A stretch of 64,000 nucleotides of DNA, from the NCBI GenBank assembly GCA_021229015.1, contig CM037782.1, positions 39,208,316-39,272,315 on the forward strand. Direction: 5' to 3'. Both the position numbers and the translations under genes were made by a program. The notes beneath the pieces are model-generated. The model worked only from the letters and a program-made list of their open reading frames with translations, was not told the DNA's origin and searched no databases. This DNA is from Solen grandis. Its lineage: Eukaryota; Mollusca; Bivalvia; Adapedonta; Solenidae. Below, piece by piece: positions 9,950 through 21,291 of this stretch. Position 1 is the stretch's first letter, and the number at the start of each line of letters is the position of its first letter.

Positions 9950-12900
9950 TAAATCAAAAGGAAGCAAATACAAATTATCAAAAGCAAAATATTGGATGTA
10001 TAAAAGTAGTACTTAAAACAAACTATGAAAATATAACAAGAATGCGGGGGCATGCTCCCCCGGGGAAAAAAATGTTTCTAGTGTGATGAAGATGCATTCT
10101 GGAGGGTATCTGGGGAGGAAAATTTAGTGTGTTTTTTTAAGGTAGTCACACACATCAATAGATAGGCAAAAATTACTATCAAATGCCTTGAAACGGGGGG
10201 TTATCGGTTCGAATCCCAGTAGTTGTCAAACTTTTCCTTCCTATTCTACTTGTTGGTCATTATATCTGTATCACACAGATCAAATCAACCGAAATTGTTC
10301 TATTTCGTAGAAAATTCGGGTTAACTTTGAAGTATGTCTTTCAGTTTTTTTAGCGATAGGGCCTATTTTGAATATCAAAACCAAAAGAAAATAAGAAACA
10401 ACAATAAAAAAATTAGACCAGTGTGTAAAATGGGTTTGGTATGGTAAGAACTGATTACATATTTCAAGTATTCCTAGCTGAAACAATCAGGGGTTGTTTT
10501 CCGAATGATATTATTTGTTTATAATCAATAGCAAAACGTTTTTCGTAAAGAGGGTATTACATTTTTTTCCGGGACGGTAAATTTTGTTAGAGGTGTACGT
10601 ATAGGCATACAGCACAACAATATTGCTTATTTTTCTTTCTTTTTTCATAGTGACCATTCGAATTTGACTCCCTACAAGTTAGATAATATATATTGAAACT
10701 TGAAGGCAATGAATCTAATCCTTGAGCGATATAATAATCTTACTTGGGTCATTTTTTTATACATTAGCCTAGATCTGTGCAGTCATGTTATTTACAAAAA
10801 AAAACAAAAAAAAAAAACAACAGATCCTTGTTTTATATGGTGCTACCTACAATCGTTTTTGCAGCACAATGCAAGGCTAGCTTGCGAGTTCGAATCCAGC
10901 TAGAGAACTTAGTAATATTAATTAAATTCAATATACCTACAAAAAATGAATAAATAAAGTGAAAAAGGGAAAGAAAATCTCATATATTAATAAAAGTAAT
11001 TAATAAGGTTATCATTTCCTTGGCACAATGCAGTAATGAAGTATTACATTTATATTTGTGTGCTCTATTTAAAAACAACAACAACATTACTGGTTATATC
11101 CTTATTAGATTTAAAATACATTGATTGAACTAATTGTTATTTCAAATTTGCTTTTTTTTTTCATTTTAATACATACTCATATAAATCTTAAAACTTGTAG
11201 CAGAGAGGGTGGGGCAAGGTGCTTATTGTAATATTAAGGAAAATGTGACAAGATTTTTCTTTAATACAAAAAATAGACATACTCGGTTAAAACATTAAAA
11301 CAACCTGTCCGGGCTTTAATCTATATCTGTGACATTCAGGCGCTTATTTGTTATATACACAGTATAACGTTGAAAGCGTCTGACTGATTTGGATTAAAGG
11401 CAGACACAGTCACTTTGTGATGTGCACTGTCAGTAGGGGGTCTCGGAAACAGCAGGGGCCTGGTGACTGGTCGGGTGAGGAACAAGGGGCACTCAATGGG
11501 GATTTCAACTACATAGCACAAAAATTAACTAAATTCACCACAATTATATCGAAATATAGCCTAGAAAAATAAACCAAGCTGTGTGTGTGTGGGGGGGGGG
11601 GGGCACGTGCCTCCTGTGCCACCCCTGTGAATCCGGGCCTGATGACCTATATGTATAAAAACATCATTAAGATACTAACATCTACCGACTAATAACTTAT
11701 TAAATATGATCAATTACACTGGAAACTATTAAAAACTAACACAAACCACGTACTTGATACCCCCAAATAATCATTTAGAAAAATATCGGTCATTTAAAAT
11801 TATTACAATCACAGCTTTGCATTCGAATGCAATACCAATTTGCACATGCGCTAACGGAAGTGTAAACCCATTTTAATTGGACATACTAATATATATACAA
11901 TATTTAATAACAGTAATGTATATACAGTACTGAATACCGCCCAGAAAAAAAAGAATCATTACGTATACCAAAGTATGCTTAAGTTGATTTACTTAATAGC
12001 TCTAATAGAAAAACATGATTTAATCTGTCAAAATATATTAGGAAAGCAACACGAATAAGAAATGAATTACTGAACTAGTAATGTGCATAGACGTTTATTA
12101 ATGTGAATAGTATGATGGTGTTTATAAGTGTTTTTTTAAAATTAAATTTTAGTGTTACAGAATAGTAGTGTGAGCATTTGATGTATGGTAAGTGTGTAAA
12201 GGTACAAGAATATTGAATGAAAAGGTGGCTGTTGGTATAAAGAATCACTATGATGATTATTATAAATGGCTGGTAAGATGAGTATCAAATTTATACTTAT
12301 GTGCTATGATAGTTTATAGATGAGTCTTAAAATTAATGCATTATATATTTGTCTATTTTAAACATTGTCCTCAGTCTTTTTTCTCTAAATTTTGTTTCGT
12401 TAGGTATATAAGAGGGATTGTTACGCAGAAATTATTTATTATATATTCATACATTGGAATATTTCTTATTCTACAATCTTCTTATAATTTTAGGAAGAGA
12501 TTAAGGGATAATGATAATATACTTGTAAAAAAAATAAGCTTTAAATGAATAATATAATATCAACAAATTTATGTAAACGTGTTGTTGATGAAAGTTGTGT
12601 CTCGACTAGTGTAAGAAATTAATATCTCTTATAATATTGAAATGAAGATTTGTTAAGGTATAAGTATATTTAGAGTAAGGTTGGATAATCATTTAAAGCA
12701 AAATTGTATCGAAATACAATTTAAGTTCTATTCCCCGCATTATAAAAAACATATAAATATAAATTAAACTTTTGATGTATAAATTACAGATGTTCACTGT
12801 TTACAAGAATGACTGTGTAAACTTTATAAAATATGTAGTGTATTTTCAGGACACTTTTGGAAGACAGGAGTGTGTATGAGGGTGTATGTCAGTGAATGAG

Positions 12901-12950
12901 TCGGCGAGAGAGGGTTTTGTTTCTAGTGTTTAAATATTTAAATATATTAA
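9950..12950. other. AT-rich non-coding DNA with scattered repeat fragments
   Basis: No gene is supported. Visible items are a GC hairpin CGGGGG-CATGCT-CCCCCG at 10045-10062, B-box-like GGTTCGAATCC near 10205 and GAGTTCGAATCC near 10886 that may be worn SINE heads, poly-A/T runs, and a (GT)n(G)n tract at 11581-11603. Confidence 0.5.
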
Positions 12951-13017
12951 TATATATTTATGTATGACGATGTAAAACATCATATAAGTCAAAAGAAAAA
13001 TAATGAAATAAACAAAT

Positions 13018-13250
13018 AAATGACACGTGAGCCATATCGAAGACACGTGTACCATGCAAATGTGCCATATAGATAACAAGTGAACCACATAGAACATATG
13101 TGTACCATACAGAAGACACGTGGATCATATCGTAGACACGTGTACCATATAAATAAAATGTGAACCATATAGACAACACGTTAACCATACAGAAATTATG
13201 TGTACCATCTAGAAGATATGTTTACCATATAAATGACACGTGTATCAAGT
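13018..13250. repeat. Second array of CACGTG-type degenerate repeats
   Basis: About ten units of around 20 bases resembling AGACACGTGTACCATATAGA, alternating CACGTG with near variants (CATATG, CACGTT). They match the units at 5030-6300, 7 kb to the left. Confidence 0.8.
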
Positions 13251-13259
13251 AAATGACTT

Positions 13260-14690
13260 CAAAATATAAACAAATTCGTTTTCATGACTCATTACGTACA
13301 GAGATATGCATGCGAATATCAGCAAATACTATCCCGAATACCATACCTTCCTAGGGTGAATGAATGTTACGCACACGACTAACAAAATATTACTAGAATC
13401 TCTCATCTTCAATGACGAATAAAAGAAAACAAACACAAAGCATTCGCAGAATAAATATGTTTGTTTTAAGGCTAACAAATATTTCTCATCTTTACTTGAT
13501 TAAAGATTTTCTGTTCATTTGTCAGCACTGAAAAAAAAGGCTTACCAGTCTTAGATTTCTGTGGGATCAATGTTTCAATTATTCATCTTCAGACATTTAT
13601 CTACAGGCAGTAAAGAATGACTTCGAGTGTGACTAATTAACTCCATGTTGTATCGAGCCCCCGGATTCAAGGACCGTGGCCTATTAATAATAAATACTGC
13701 CATCAACTAGCGGCCCGGACGGGCGCAGTCAACTTAAAAACAATTAAATAAATAATGCGGAAATTTCTCGAGCGTGGAAATTGAAGATCTGTAGAAACTC
13801 CAAGTGTATGACACCTGCGCAGCATCCTTCATCTTTATAATTGCTGGTAATGTAATGTTTGATGTGTTCGTTCTATTGATTTTCAAGGTCTCTGATACAT
13901 GAATATTTAGACCTATGCTTGTAAATGTCAAACTAGCAACGTCTTTAAAACTAGTTATTAGGAAATTGGTCAGTTTAAAGGGAAGTAGATGAAAATGGTA
14001 ATTGTACACGCAAGTTAAACTCCAGGCCAACTTGAAACAATCCCGCTTGTTTTATGAAAAAGAAAAGTGGAGAAATCCACAGAACACACTTAATAATTTA
14101 AGGAAAGCCTTTTACATTTAATACTTGATTTTATGGTTGACAAGGAAAATATAACACCCGAAGTCTCTTTTTTTTGTGATTAAAATACTTCTTGGTATGT
14201 TAACATTACATGTTAAATCCACATTTTGTTACATCTTGTAATCTGTGGTTCATAAATGATCTTGTTTACAGTTATGGTAAAAATTAACTCATTTTTCTTC
14301 GAATGTTACGATTAAAAGAAAAGGAATGCTGATTAAATTCATAGTTTCTAGTTTCTTTACCATAAAACTGTTTAAATGTGTTGGTTTTTGTTGTTGTTGC
14401 TGCTGTTTTTAAATGAAAACTCATGTAATAAATGTGTGTGTATGTGTGTGTGTGTGTGTGTGGCGAACATTATGATGTAGAAATATTGTACCTTGATTTG
14501 TATTTTTCTTTGGCTGGGCAAGGATTAGGGTTCTTTTATCGTATATAACTTTTATGTTTGGTCTGGTTTTGGGGCTGAAACAATGATTAGTTTCAATGTT
14601 GCATTTTGAATGACATATCGAGGTATATTTCGGAAAATGTACCTCGCTATAACAACATTTTTACATACAGATCGAGGTGCAAACCGCAAT
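13260..14690. other. AT-rich non-coding DNA
   Basis: No gene supported. A (GT)n tract lies at 14431-14461. The open frames here are short and have no recognisable domain. Confidence 0.5.
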
Positions 14691-14691
14691 A

Positions 14692-16348
14692 GTGGGGTAT
14701 GAGTCATGAGTGTAGAACAAAGGCCCACTAGGACAAAAGTCCACCGGACAAATGTACACTGGGACAAAAGCCCACTAGGACAAAAGTCCACCGGACAAAT
14801 GTACACTGGGACAAAAGCCCACTAGGACAAAAGCCCACTGTTAAACATATTTTTTTTATATTAATTAAAGAACTTAAGTACTTAATGCAATTTTAACATT
14901 TCACTAAACCAATACAGTTTATAGCTTTTACATATTTACTATGTTTATGAAATTTTGGCTTTGTCATATATTATCTTTTTATTTATCAATTCTCCTATTT
15001 CAAATGGATATTAATTAGGAGCATACCTTGAATGTCATTAAGTCAAATCTAGTAAATATACCCCCACCTCTCTATCAAATGGGTTTAGTAAAGCCTATCT
15101 CTTTCTCTTCCTTGACGTGTGTGTGCATAGTAATTTGATGTTGATAGCAATTAAGTTAAAAAAAATGAAAACCAAAAATGGCATAATCTATTTTATATTA
15201 CACGTATTCATTGCCTCCTAATCACATTTACTTATTTATTTGTAAATTTATTTGTTTATTTGTAAAGTTACTCATCTATTTGTAACATATTATGTCACTT
15301 ATTTGTGTCAAAATTAAAGTCAAATTGAGCAAAACCTTATTATGATTAAAGAAGAAAGGTATGAAATATAGACTGTGCTATCAAAGCATTCAGGCTGTTT
15401 ATCATTAAATAAGAAAGGTGTTTCAATAAAAAAGGTGTGATTGTTCAAAAGATTTAGGTGTAAACATGTATACATTGTGTAATAAAATAATAATAGAACA
15501 TAAATGAAAAGTAATTAAAAAAAAAACACCTTTTTATTTGTAAATAATAAATTTAGTTATTTCACAAGAAACATGTTGATTCTGTCAGCTATATAGATAT
15601 GTGTATATTTGTATATATGTGTGTATATAAGTATATACATGCATATATGAATATATATAGGTTTGTAAGAGTATTTAAGTTTTAAGTTGTTAGTTAGCAA
15701 TGGTACCTTGATATCTTTTTATATTTTAGTATGGTAATGTGCCTAGTATTTGATTGTATCTAGTCATTATGTCTCTTAAAATTCTTAAATAGAATGGTTG
15801 TATACATGTTTTATATGGTTGTATATATGTATATGTATGTATGTATACGAATGAGACAAAAATAAAGTTTATATATATACTCAATAATTAAAAAAAATAT
15901 CTTAATTTATTCATATTCATAACTTGGCCTCACTTAAACCATGCCCTAATGACGAGTTTTATAAATCATGCATGTTACTTTAAAGGTAAACATATAAGAT
16001 ATTGGTTTGATTAAGATATTAGTTTATCCATTATCTAATTAATTTGACATAATTTACTACTTTATGGGTAATCATGATAAGATACTGGCTTGAATTTACC
16101 CATAATTTGACTTAATTTCAAACAAGACCTAAGTACAGCTATATTAATTATTGTTGCTTTAAAGGTGAAAATGTAAGTTATTGGTCTGAATTTATATTGT
16201 CAATGATCTTTTCTTTTCAAATTGTATGAAAATTGATTTATGAACCATTTTGTTTCACAAGTGGGCTTTTGTCCGCTTTGCCAAAATTAGTAGTGGGTTT
16301 TTGTCCAGTGGGATTATGTCCTAGTGGGCTTTTGTCCATACCCCGTGA
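14692..16348. mobile_element. Non-autonomous DNA element with GGACAAAAGCCCACT inverted ends
   Basis: The left end (about 14692-14840) holds several direct copies of phrases such as GGACAAAAGCCCACTA and GGACAAATGTACACT. The right end (about 16256-16348) holds the reverse complement, including AGTGGGCTTTTGTCC three times, and both edges carry GGGGTATG. Between them lie about 1.4 kb of AT-rich DNA with no coding frame. The layout suggests a DNA transposon that lost its gene, with ends made of repeated subunits. The superfamily is not evident. Confidence 0.65.
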
Positions 16349-16389
16349 GTCACACATGGGATACCTCGCTAAGATAGTAATACAAAACT

Positions 16390-16392
<3 letters not shown>

Positions 16393-16433
<41 letters not shown>
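16393..16433. repeat. (GT)n microsatellite
   Basis: About 20 uninterrupted GT units. Confidence 0.95.
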
Positions 16434-16434
<1 letters not shown>

Positions 16435-16577
16435 GTAAGAATAAAAGTGCTTGCTTGTGCCATTACTCTTTTACAAAAATGATCGAGAAGAGACCAACCC
16501 AAACTTTTCAAAATCATATTCTAAGTAACAGTAATAAATCACAGTCTAGGTAACATTTTTACTCATACAAAATTTTC

Positions 16578-16830
16578 AGGGGTCGCCGTGGCCGAGCGGT
16601 TACAGTCGTGGACTACAAATCCCCTCACCGCTGGTGGTTCGAATTCCAGTAGGGACTTCGGATTGTTCATGTGAGGAAGCCATTCAGCTGGCTTGCGGTA
16701 GGTCGGTGGTTCTACCCGGGTACCACTGTGTACTCGGGGTTTTCCTCCACCTGTAATTAGCTGGACGTCGCTATGTGATTGAAATACTATCGCAGCGATG
16801 GTAAACCCCAATACAACAACAACAACAACA
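16578..16830 (+). repeat. tRNA-derived SINE, near full length
   Basis: The head GGTCGCCGTGGCCGAGCGGT has the A box of a Leu/Ser-type tRNA, and GGTGGTTCGAATTCCAGTAG is the B box. Then comes the central domain (GTGAGGAAGCCATTCAGCTG, GGTCGGTGGTTCTACCCGGG, TCCTCCACCTGTAATTAGCT), GAAATACTATCGCAGCGATG, and a (CAA)n tail. The overall plan is that of SINEs with a conserved central domain such as MetaSINEs; I cannot confirm the family name. Confidence 0.85.
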
Positions 16831-18724
16831 TTTTCAAGGTAGGTTTCCAGGTGATCTTAATAAAATTTATGGTGTTCCTAAATTTAAAATGGAGAAACTC
16901 CCAAATGTGTATTAAGCTTAACAGTATACATCACTTGCATGTTCTATGTTTTACATATATTTATAATTATTTTAATTGTAACTTAGTGTGACAAAAAAGA
17001 GAAAATTAAATTAAAAGAAATGACCTCGGCCCTAATATTTCAAAAAGATTGATGGTCCTGCGCTGCATACTGGGCTTACATAAAAATGTGAGCACTTTTT
17101 CCATAGGAGTGAACTTAATGTCATGGCGACAATATACTCACTACTTGTATTAAAAAATAATAGCAAAGAGGATTATAAAAAAACAAACAAAAAAAAACAA
17201 AAAAAAAAACAGCGTGGTAACTAATTTGATTTTCCAATGGAAAATCGACAACAGATTATTTAAATCTGTTATTCTAGACTATTGATTCAAAGAAAAAAAA
17301 ATAACAAGATTGTGCATACATTGATTATATACGAAATCGACGTATCATGTCTATGACAAAAACGAAAAAGAAGTTCATGCAAATATCTGCCTATTTACAG
17401 AGCCCTAGATAATTTAATCTATACTCAATTAAGAAAACTGTTGTGCTACAGGGGATCATCCGATCTAAAAATACATATAGTATAGGTTGTCTTCCTGCCT
17501 GGTGCCTGGCATATAGGAGGAAACCAGGGTACTTGTGCAAGCAAAGAGGTGTCTCATAAGTCAAAACTGGCTGGCCCTTTCATTAGGGGTGACACTATAA
17601 TAAAAACGTTACCTTTACCTTTTATAGTTGAAACTATAGTCATGATATTTGAAAAGGCCTTAGGATTCAACCTAACAAGCATAAGTAGTTATAGATTCCT
17701 TATAATTTGTCAATAAAAGTTCAGAATTAAGAATTAAAAAACACTTACCTCATCCTGCAAATTATTCATTTCATAATATTTTCATAATTTTCAACCAATT
17801 TAAATTAACGTAAGAAAAATAGGAATTATTTGATAGTTTAATGGGGTCTGTTCACATTTACATTGCATATGTTTGTTTTTTTTACGACTCGAAACAAACT
17901 AATAAATGATCCATTTGAAATTCCTAAGGAGTGTACTTTAAGTTAGAAAATGATCAAATATTGACGGCATAAAAGGAAAAAAAATATATGACACTGGATA
18001 AAACTAATACACATCAAATAACCCATGATTATGAATGATGCCGATCTGGATAACTCATGTGATGGATCTAATTTAATACCAAAACTTAATTCACTATCTG
18101 AATGTAAAATGTATGGAAAAATCAACTGACCCAAATGGGAAAAAAAGAAAGACAAAAAAACAAACAAAACGAATAAAATATGTTTTAATGCGTTTATTGT
18201 TAAACAGTACTTATATTCGAAACCATCCTGCGCATGAACCGAACGTGCTGTTAGTGTACTACGATTATGATAAAAAGTACTATTTTTTACTCGTCTGCCC
18301 CAAATACGAGTACAGATAAGTTCTTCAGATGTTATCACCGTGGATAGTAAAATACAAATATATTAGTCACATTTTCTCCTTTCATCATCTCATGAATATA
18401 CATACTTTGCATTTAAAATGCAGAACTAATCGTTCATCTACTTGATGTATTGGCAATATACATGTACATAATTATGTAGAATGTTTAATTATGTTATGCT
18501 CTGTTATGTTATGTAATATTATTGGAATACTATATAATTTATGGCTAAGTATAGATTGTGTTTCTATCCTAAGATTACGTTGTTAAAGTAAGCATGATCT
18601 GTTCAGATAGTTAAATCGCATTCTGGAATATTTGATCAACTGTTTGTCCCACCTTGTTATGCAGTCGTCGTTCGAATTAATTTTCTTTTCTAATGCAATT
18701 TCTAACTTATAACAAACGACTTCA
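16831..18724. other. Non-coding DNA before the assembly gap
   Basis: No gene supported. A possible worn SINE fragment sits at 17457-17620 (TGCCTGGTGCCTGGCATATA), and there are long A-rich runs at 17180-17210. Confidence 0.45.
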
Positions 18725-18824
18725 NNNNNNNNNNNNNNNNNNNNNNNNNNNNNNNNNNNNNNNNNNNNNNNNNNNNNNNNNNNNNNNNNNNNNNNNNNNN
18801 NNNNNNNNNNNNNNNNNNNNNNNN
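18725..18824. other. Assembly gap (100 N)
   Basis: Exactly 100 N, the conventional size for a gap of unknown length. The sequences either side may not be truly 100 bases apart. Confidence 1.
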
Positions 18825-20165
18825 AACGACGCCGGTACAGATCATTTAATGTGATTAATACTATCTATTAATTCTTAATTAAAAAGTGATTGAAGCCTAA
18901 TTTGTTAAACTCGTGTAGACATAAGTCATCACGTACATCAGCTGTATAGGGCAACAAGTACCAAGTCTCCGTTCCAATCTACAAGAAAATACAGTCAACT
19001 TGAGTCAAGCTCTGTAGACTAGTAGATCACATAGTCACTCGTCACTGAGACTTAGTATCCCGGCCGGATCAACCGGAGTAAGTCTTCTAAGATAGCTTTA
19101 ATTGTACAATGGTTTCACCTGGGTGCACTTGAGATGTTCTTCCACGATGCTTTAGGATTGAAAAACGGTCGCAGTGACAGTCACAGTAACCCTAACACAA
19201 CAACTCGAGACTTCCGCAGTCCGATAAAGACATCTGGCTATGATTTTATTACACAAATGTCTATTGATATGATTTTATTACTTTTGTATTTTATTGATAT
19301 GACTTCCTTACACATTCTTGAATATTAGCAACAGACCGCTGCTTGGGTTTGAATGCTTTTCACAATTTATACTGTTTTTTTTTCCTGTCAGGGCACTTTT
19401 TCATAAGCCAGTTATTTTTACAGTTTAATAGTGGTATTTCTGATTTGAATAACGGAACTCTTTATAATTTTTTTTCTTCGTAATTCTTAATTAAGTTGAG
19501 CCATAAGTTTACCCTTCTAATTAAACTATTCCTGAGATCTGACCCGTCGTTAAGAAGCAATGATAAAGTGTGGGTGAACGTTTAGCCACACGGTCCGTGG
19601 GTATCATTGGATGCTACATGTTATAAAGACCCGATCAACAGCTTTTAAAAAAATGCAAATATGATGTCAACAATTCATTTTTTCTCCATATATAACTACA
19701 TATAAGTAATATTTCATTTCATTATTGCAATAAGTCAGACACAGGAAAGGGACACCATCCATTTTATCACAAATGTATGGGATAGCAAGTGATCTCCCCT
19801 TTGATAAAATACAGCCACTGTCAATTTGTTTATGTGTTCATTTATCATCATCATTTTCATCATCATCAATAATAATAATTATGATAATAATGATAAAACA
19901 TCATTATCATTAATATGTTTTCGCTTATTCAAAGGATTTAAACACTGTGTCCTTTTACTGTTTAAATCATCACGATATATTTACATACAATCTCCATCTT
20001 GTTGAGCATACGATTGGTGCAGGGAACACGAAAATACGACCAGAAGACTGCATAGACCTACCTCCTACATACATCAATATTCAGAGTTTGTTTTTATCCA
20101 TACATGAATAGCAGAGGTGTTGTAGGTCATTTAGCAGAAAGCTAACCAGAGTACCAAAAGCTAAT
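18825..20165. other. Non-coding DNA with an (ATC/AAT)n patch
   Basis: A trinucleotide-rich patch of ATC, CAT and AAT runs from 19850 to 19910. Nothing else is recognisable. Confidence 0.5.
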
Positions 20166-20169
20166 TTAA

Positions 20170-20593
20170 ACAATTCAAGTCAATGCAATTAAGGTAGAGG
20201 GTCATGACCATTTGTGTCAATTAAGATTAAATTCTGACCATTGGTTTCATAGAAGTAGGTTTTTGAAAATTCTATTGAGAATATATTAGAAAACCTGGTC
20301 TCGTTTCTTAAGGAGTCAACTTTACCAATTATGGAAGGGGGCTATAAGGTGAAAATTTGCACCAATTGAAGTTGCTTTCGTAGAAGAAAACCCCTAGGAA
20401 ACTAGACGACCCCCTGGGGCCTCGTTTTCCAAGAAATCAATTATGGTAAAGGGACATAAGGAGATCACTTCTTCCATGAATTTTTAACCAGAAGTTCAGA
20501 GGAGATATCTTTTAAAACAAATTGTTGGTGCCTCACGATGAACACATGGTGATTAGATTTGCGCGCCTTGAACACGTTGTGCTCTGGTGAGCT
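20170..20593 (-). repeat. Partial, diverged copy of the GAGGGCCAT-type element
   Basis: The last part, CACGTTGTGCTCTGGTGAGC, matches the GCTCACCAGAGCA end seen at 55460-55477, and AGGAGATATCTTTTAAAACA matches the ACGACATCTCCT region. It ends about 30 bases before the GC-rich element. Confidence 0.55.
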
Positions 20594-20624
20594 AAAATTA
20601 AAAAAAAAGTTATTATAAGAAGTA

Positions 20625-21123
20625 GTATACACAATGGTGGTTCAGAACCACCTCAGAATGGCAAACGGAGCCTTCCTCGTCATTTCTTAGTGGTTCTGAT
20701 TAACCTTGTGGTCTGAACCACTAGCAGGGCCCGCTCCACCCCACCGGCGGGCCCCTCAACCAATGATTTCTTTTGGGGGAGAAGGCACATTACTATAGCG
20801 TATTTTTTGCGGGATCTACCGCAAATTTCGGCTACCAAATTTCGCCATCCAAAATTTCTAAGCCTCGCGCGCGTATTTTTGCCAGCCGCCACCGTATTTT
20901 TGCCATCCAAAGTTTCTAGGCCACCGTATTTTTGCCGAGCCCACCCACAAAATTTCTAGCCGCCACCGTATTTTTGCGACTACGTATTTTTTGCCAGGAC
21001 CCCCCTTCCCCCAGTTTCTAGCGGCCCGGGCCCACCCACAAAATTTCTAGGCGCAGGCCCCGTATTTTTTGCCAGGACCCGCCACGGGGCTACTCCATGT
21101 TGTGCGGGTCTCTAGGGTTTGCG
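20625..21123 (+). repeat. Left terminal inverted repeat of the GC-rich element
   Basis: Starts GTATACACAATGGTGGTTC and contains a near palindrome GGTGGTTCAGAACCACC. Between the outer and inner paired blocks (about 20700-20998) it carries extra sequence with several copies of CGTATTTTTGCC that the right repeat lacks; the motif could have expanded on this side. Confidence 0.8.
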
Positions 21124-21134
21124 CCCAAAATTTT

Positions 21135-21283
21135 CCAATTGGAGAAACGTAGCCCAAAGTATATAGAGCTACCGAATTGTCAAAAACTTCCAATTAGAGA
21201 AACGTAGCCCAAAGTATATAGAGCTACTGAGTTGTCAAAATTTTCCAATTGGAGAAACGTAGTCCAAAGTATATAGAGCTACC
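21135..21283 (+). repeat. Three 55-bp tandem repeats (iteron-like) before the rep-like gene
   Basis: Copies start at 21135, 21190 and 21245, each opening CCAATT(G/A)GAGAAACGTAG and containing AAAGTATATAGAGCTAC. They end 8 bases before the ATG at 21292. Directly repeated sites in front of a replication gene are the usual arrangement of iteron origins, and of promoters bound by their own product; which of these applies, if either, is inference. Confidence 0.75.
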
Positions 21284-21291
21284 AAACGACG

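Noticed and set aside
16578..16660. Functional tRNA gene
   Set aside because: A and B boxes are present, but the sequence runs on into a SINE central domain and a CAA tail, and the acceptor arm does not close.
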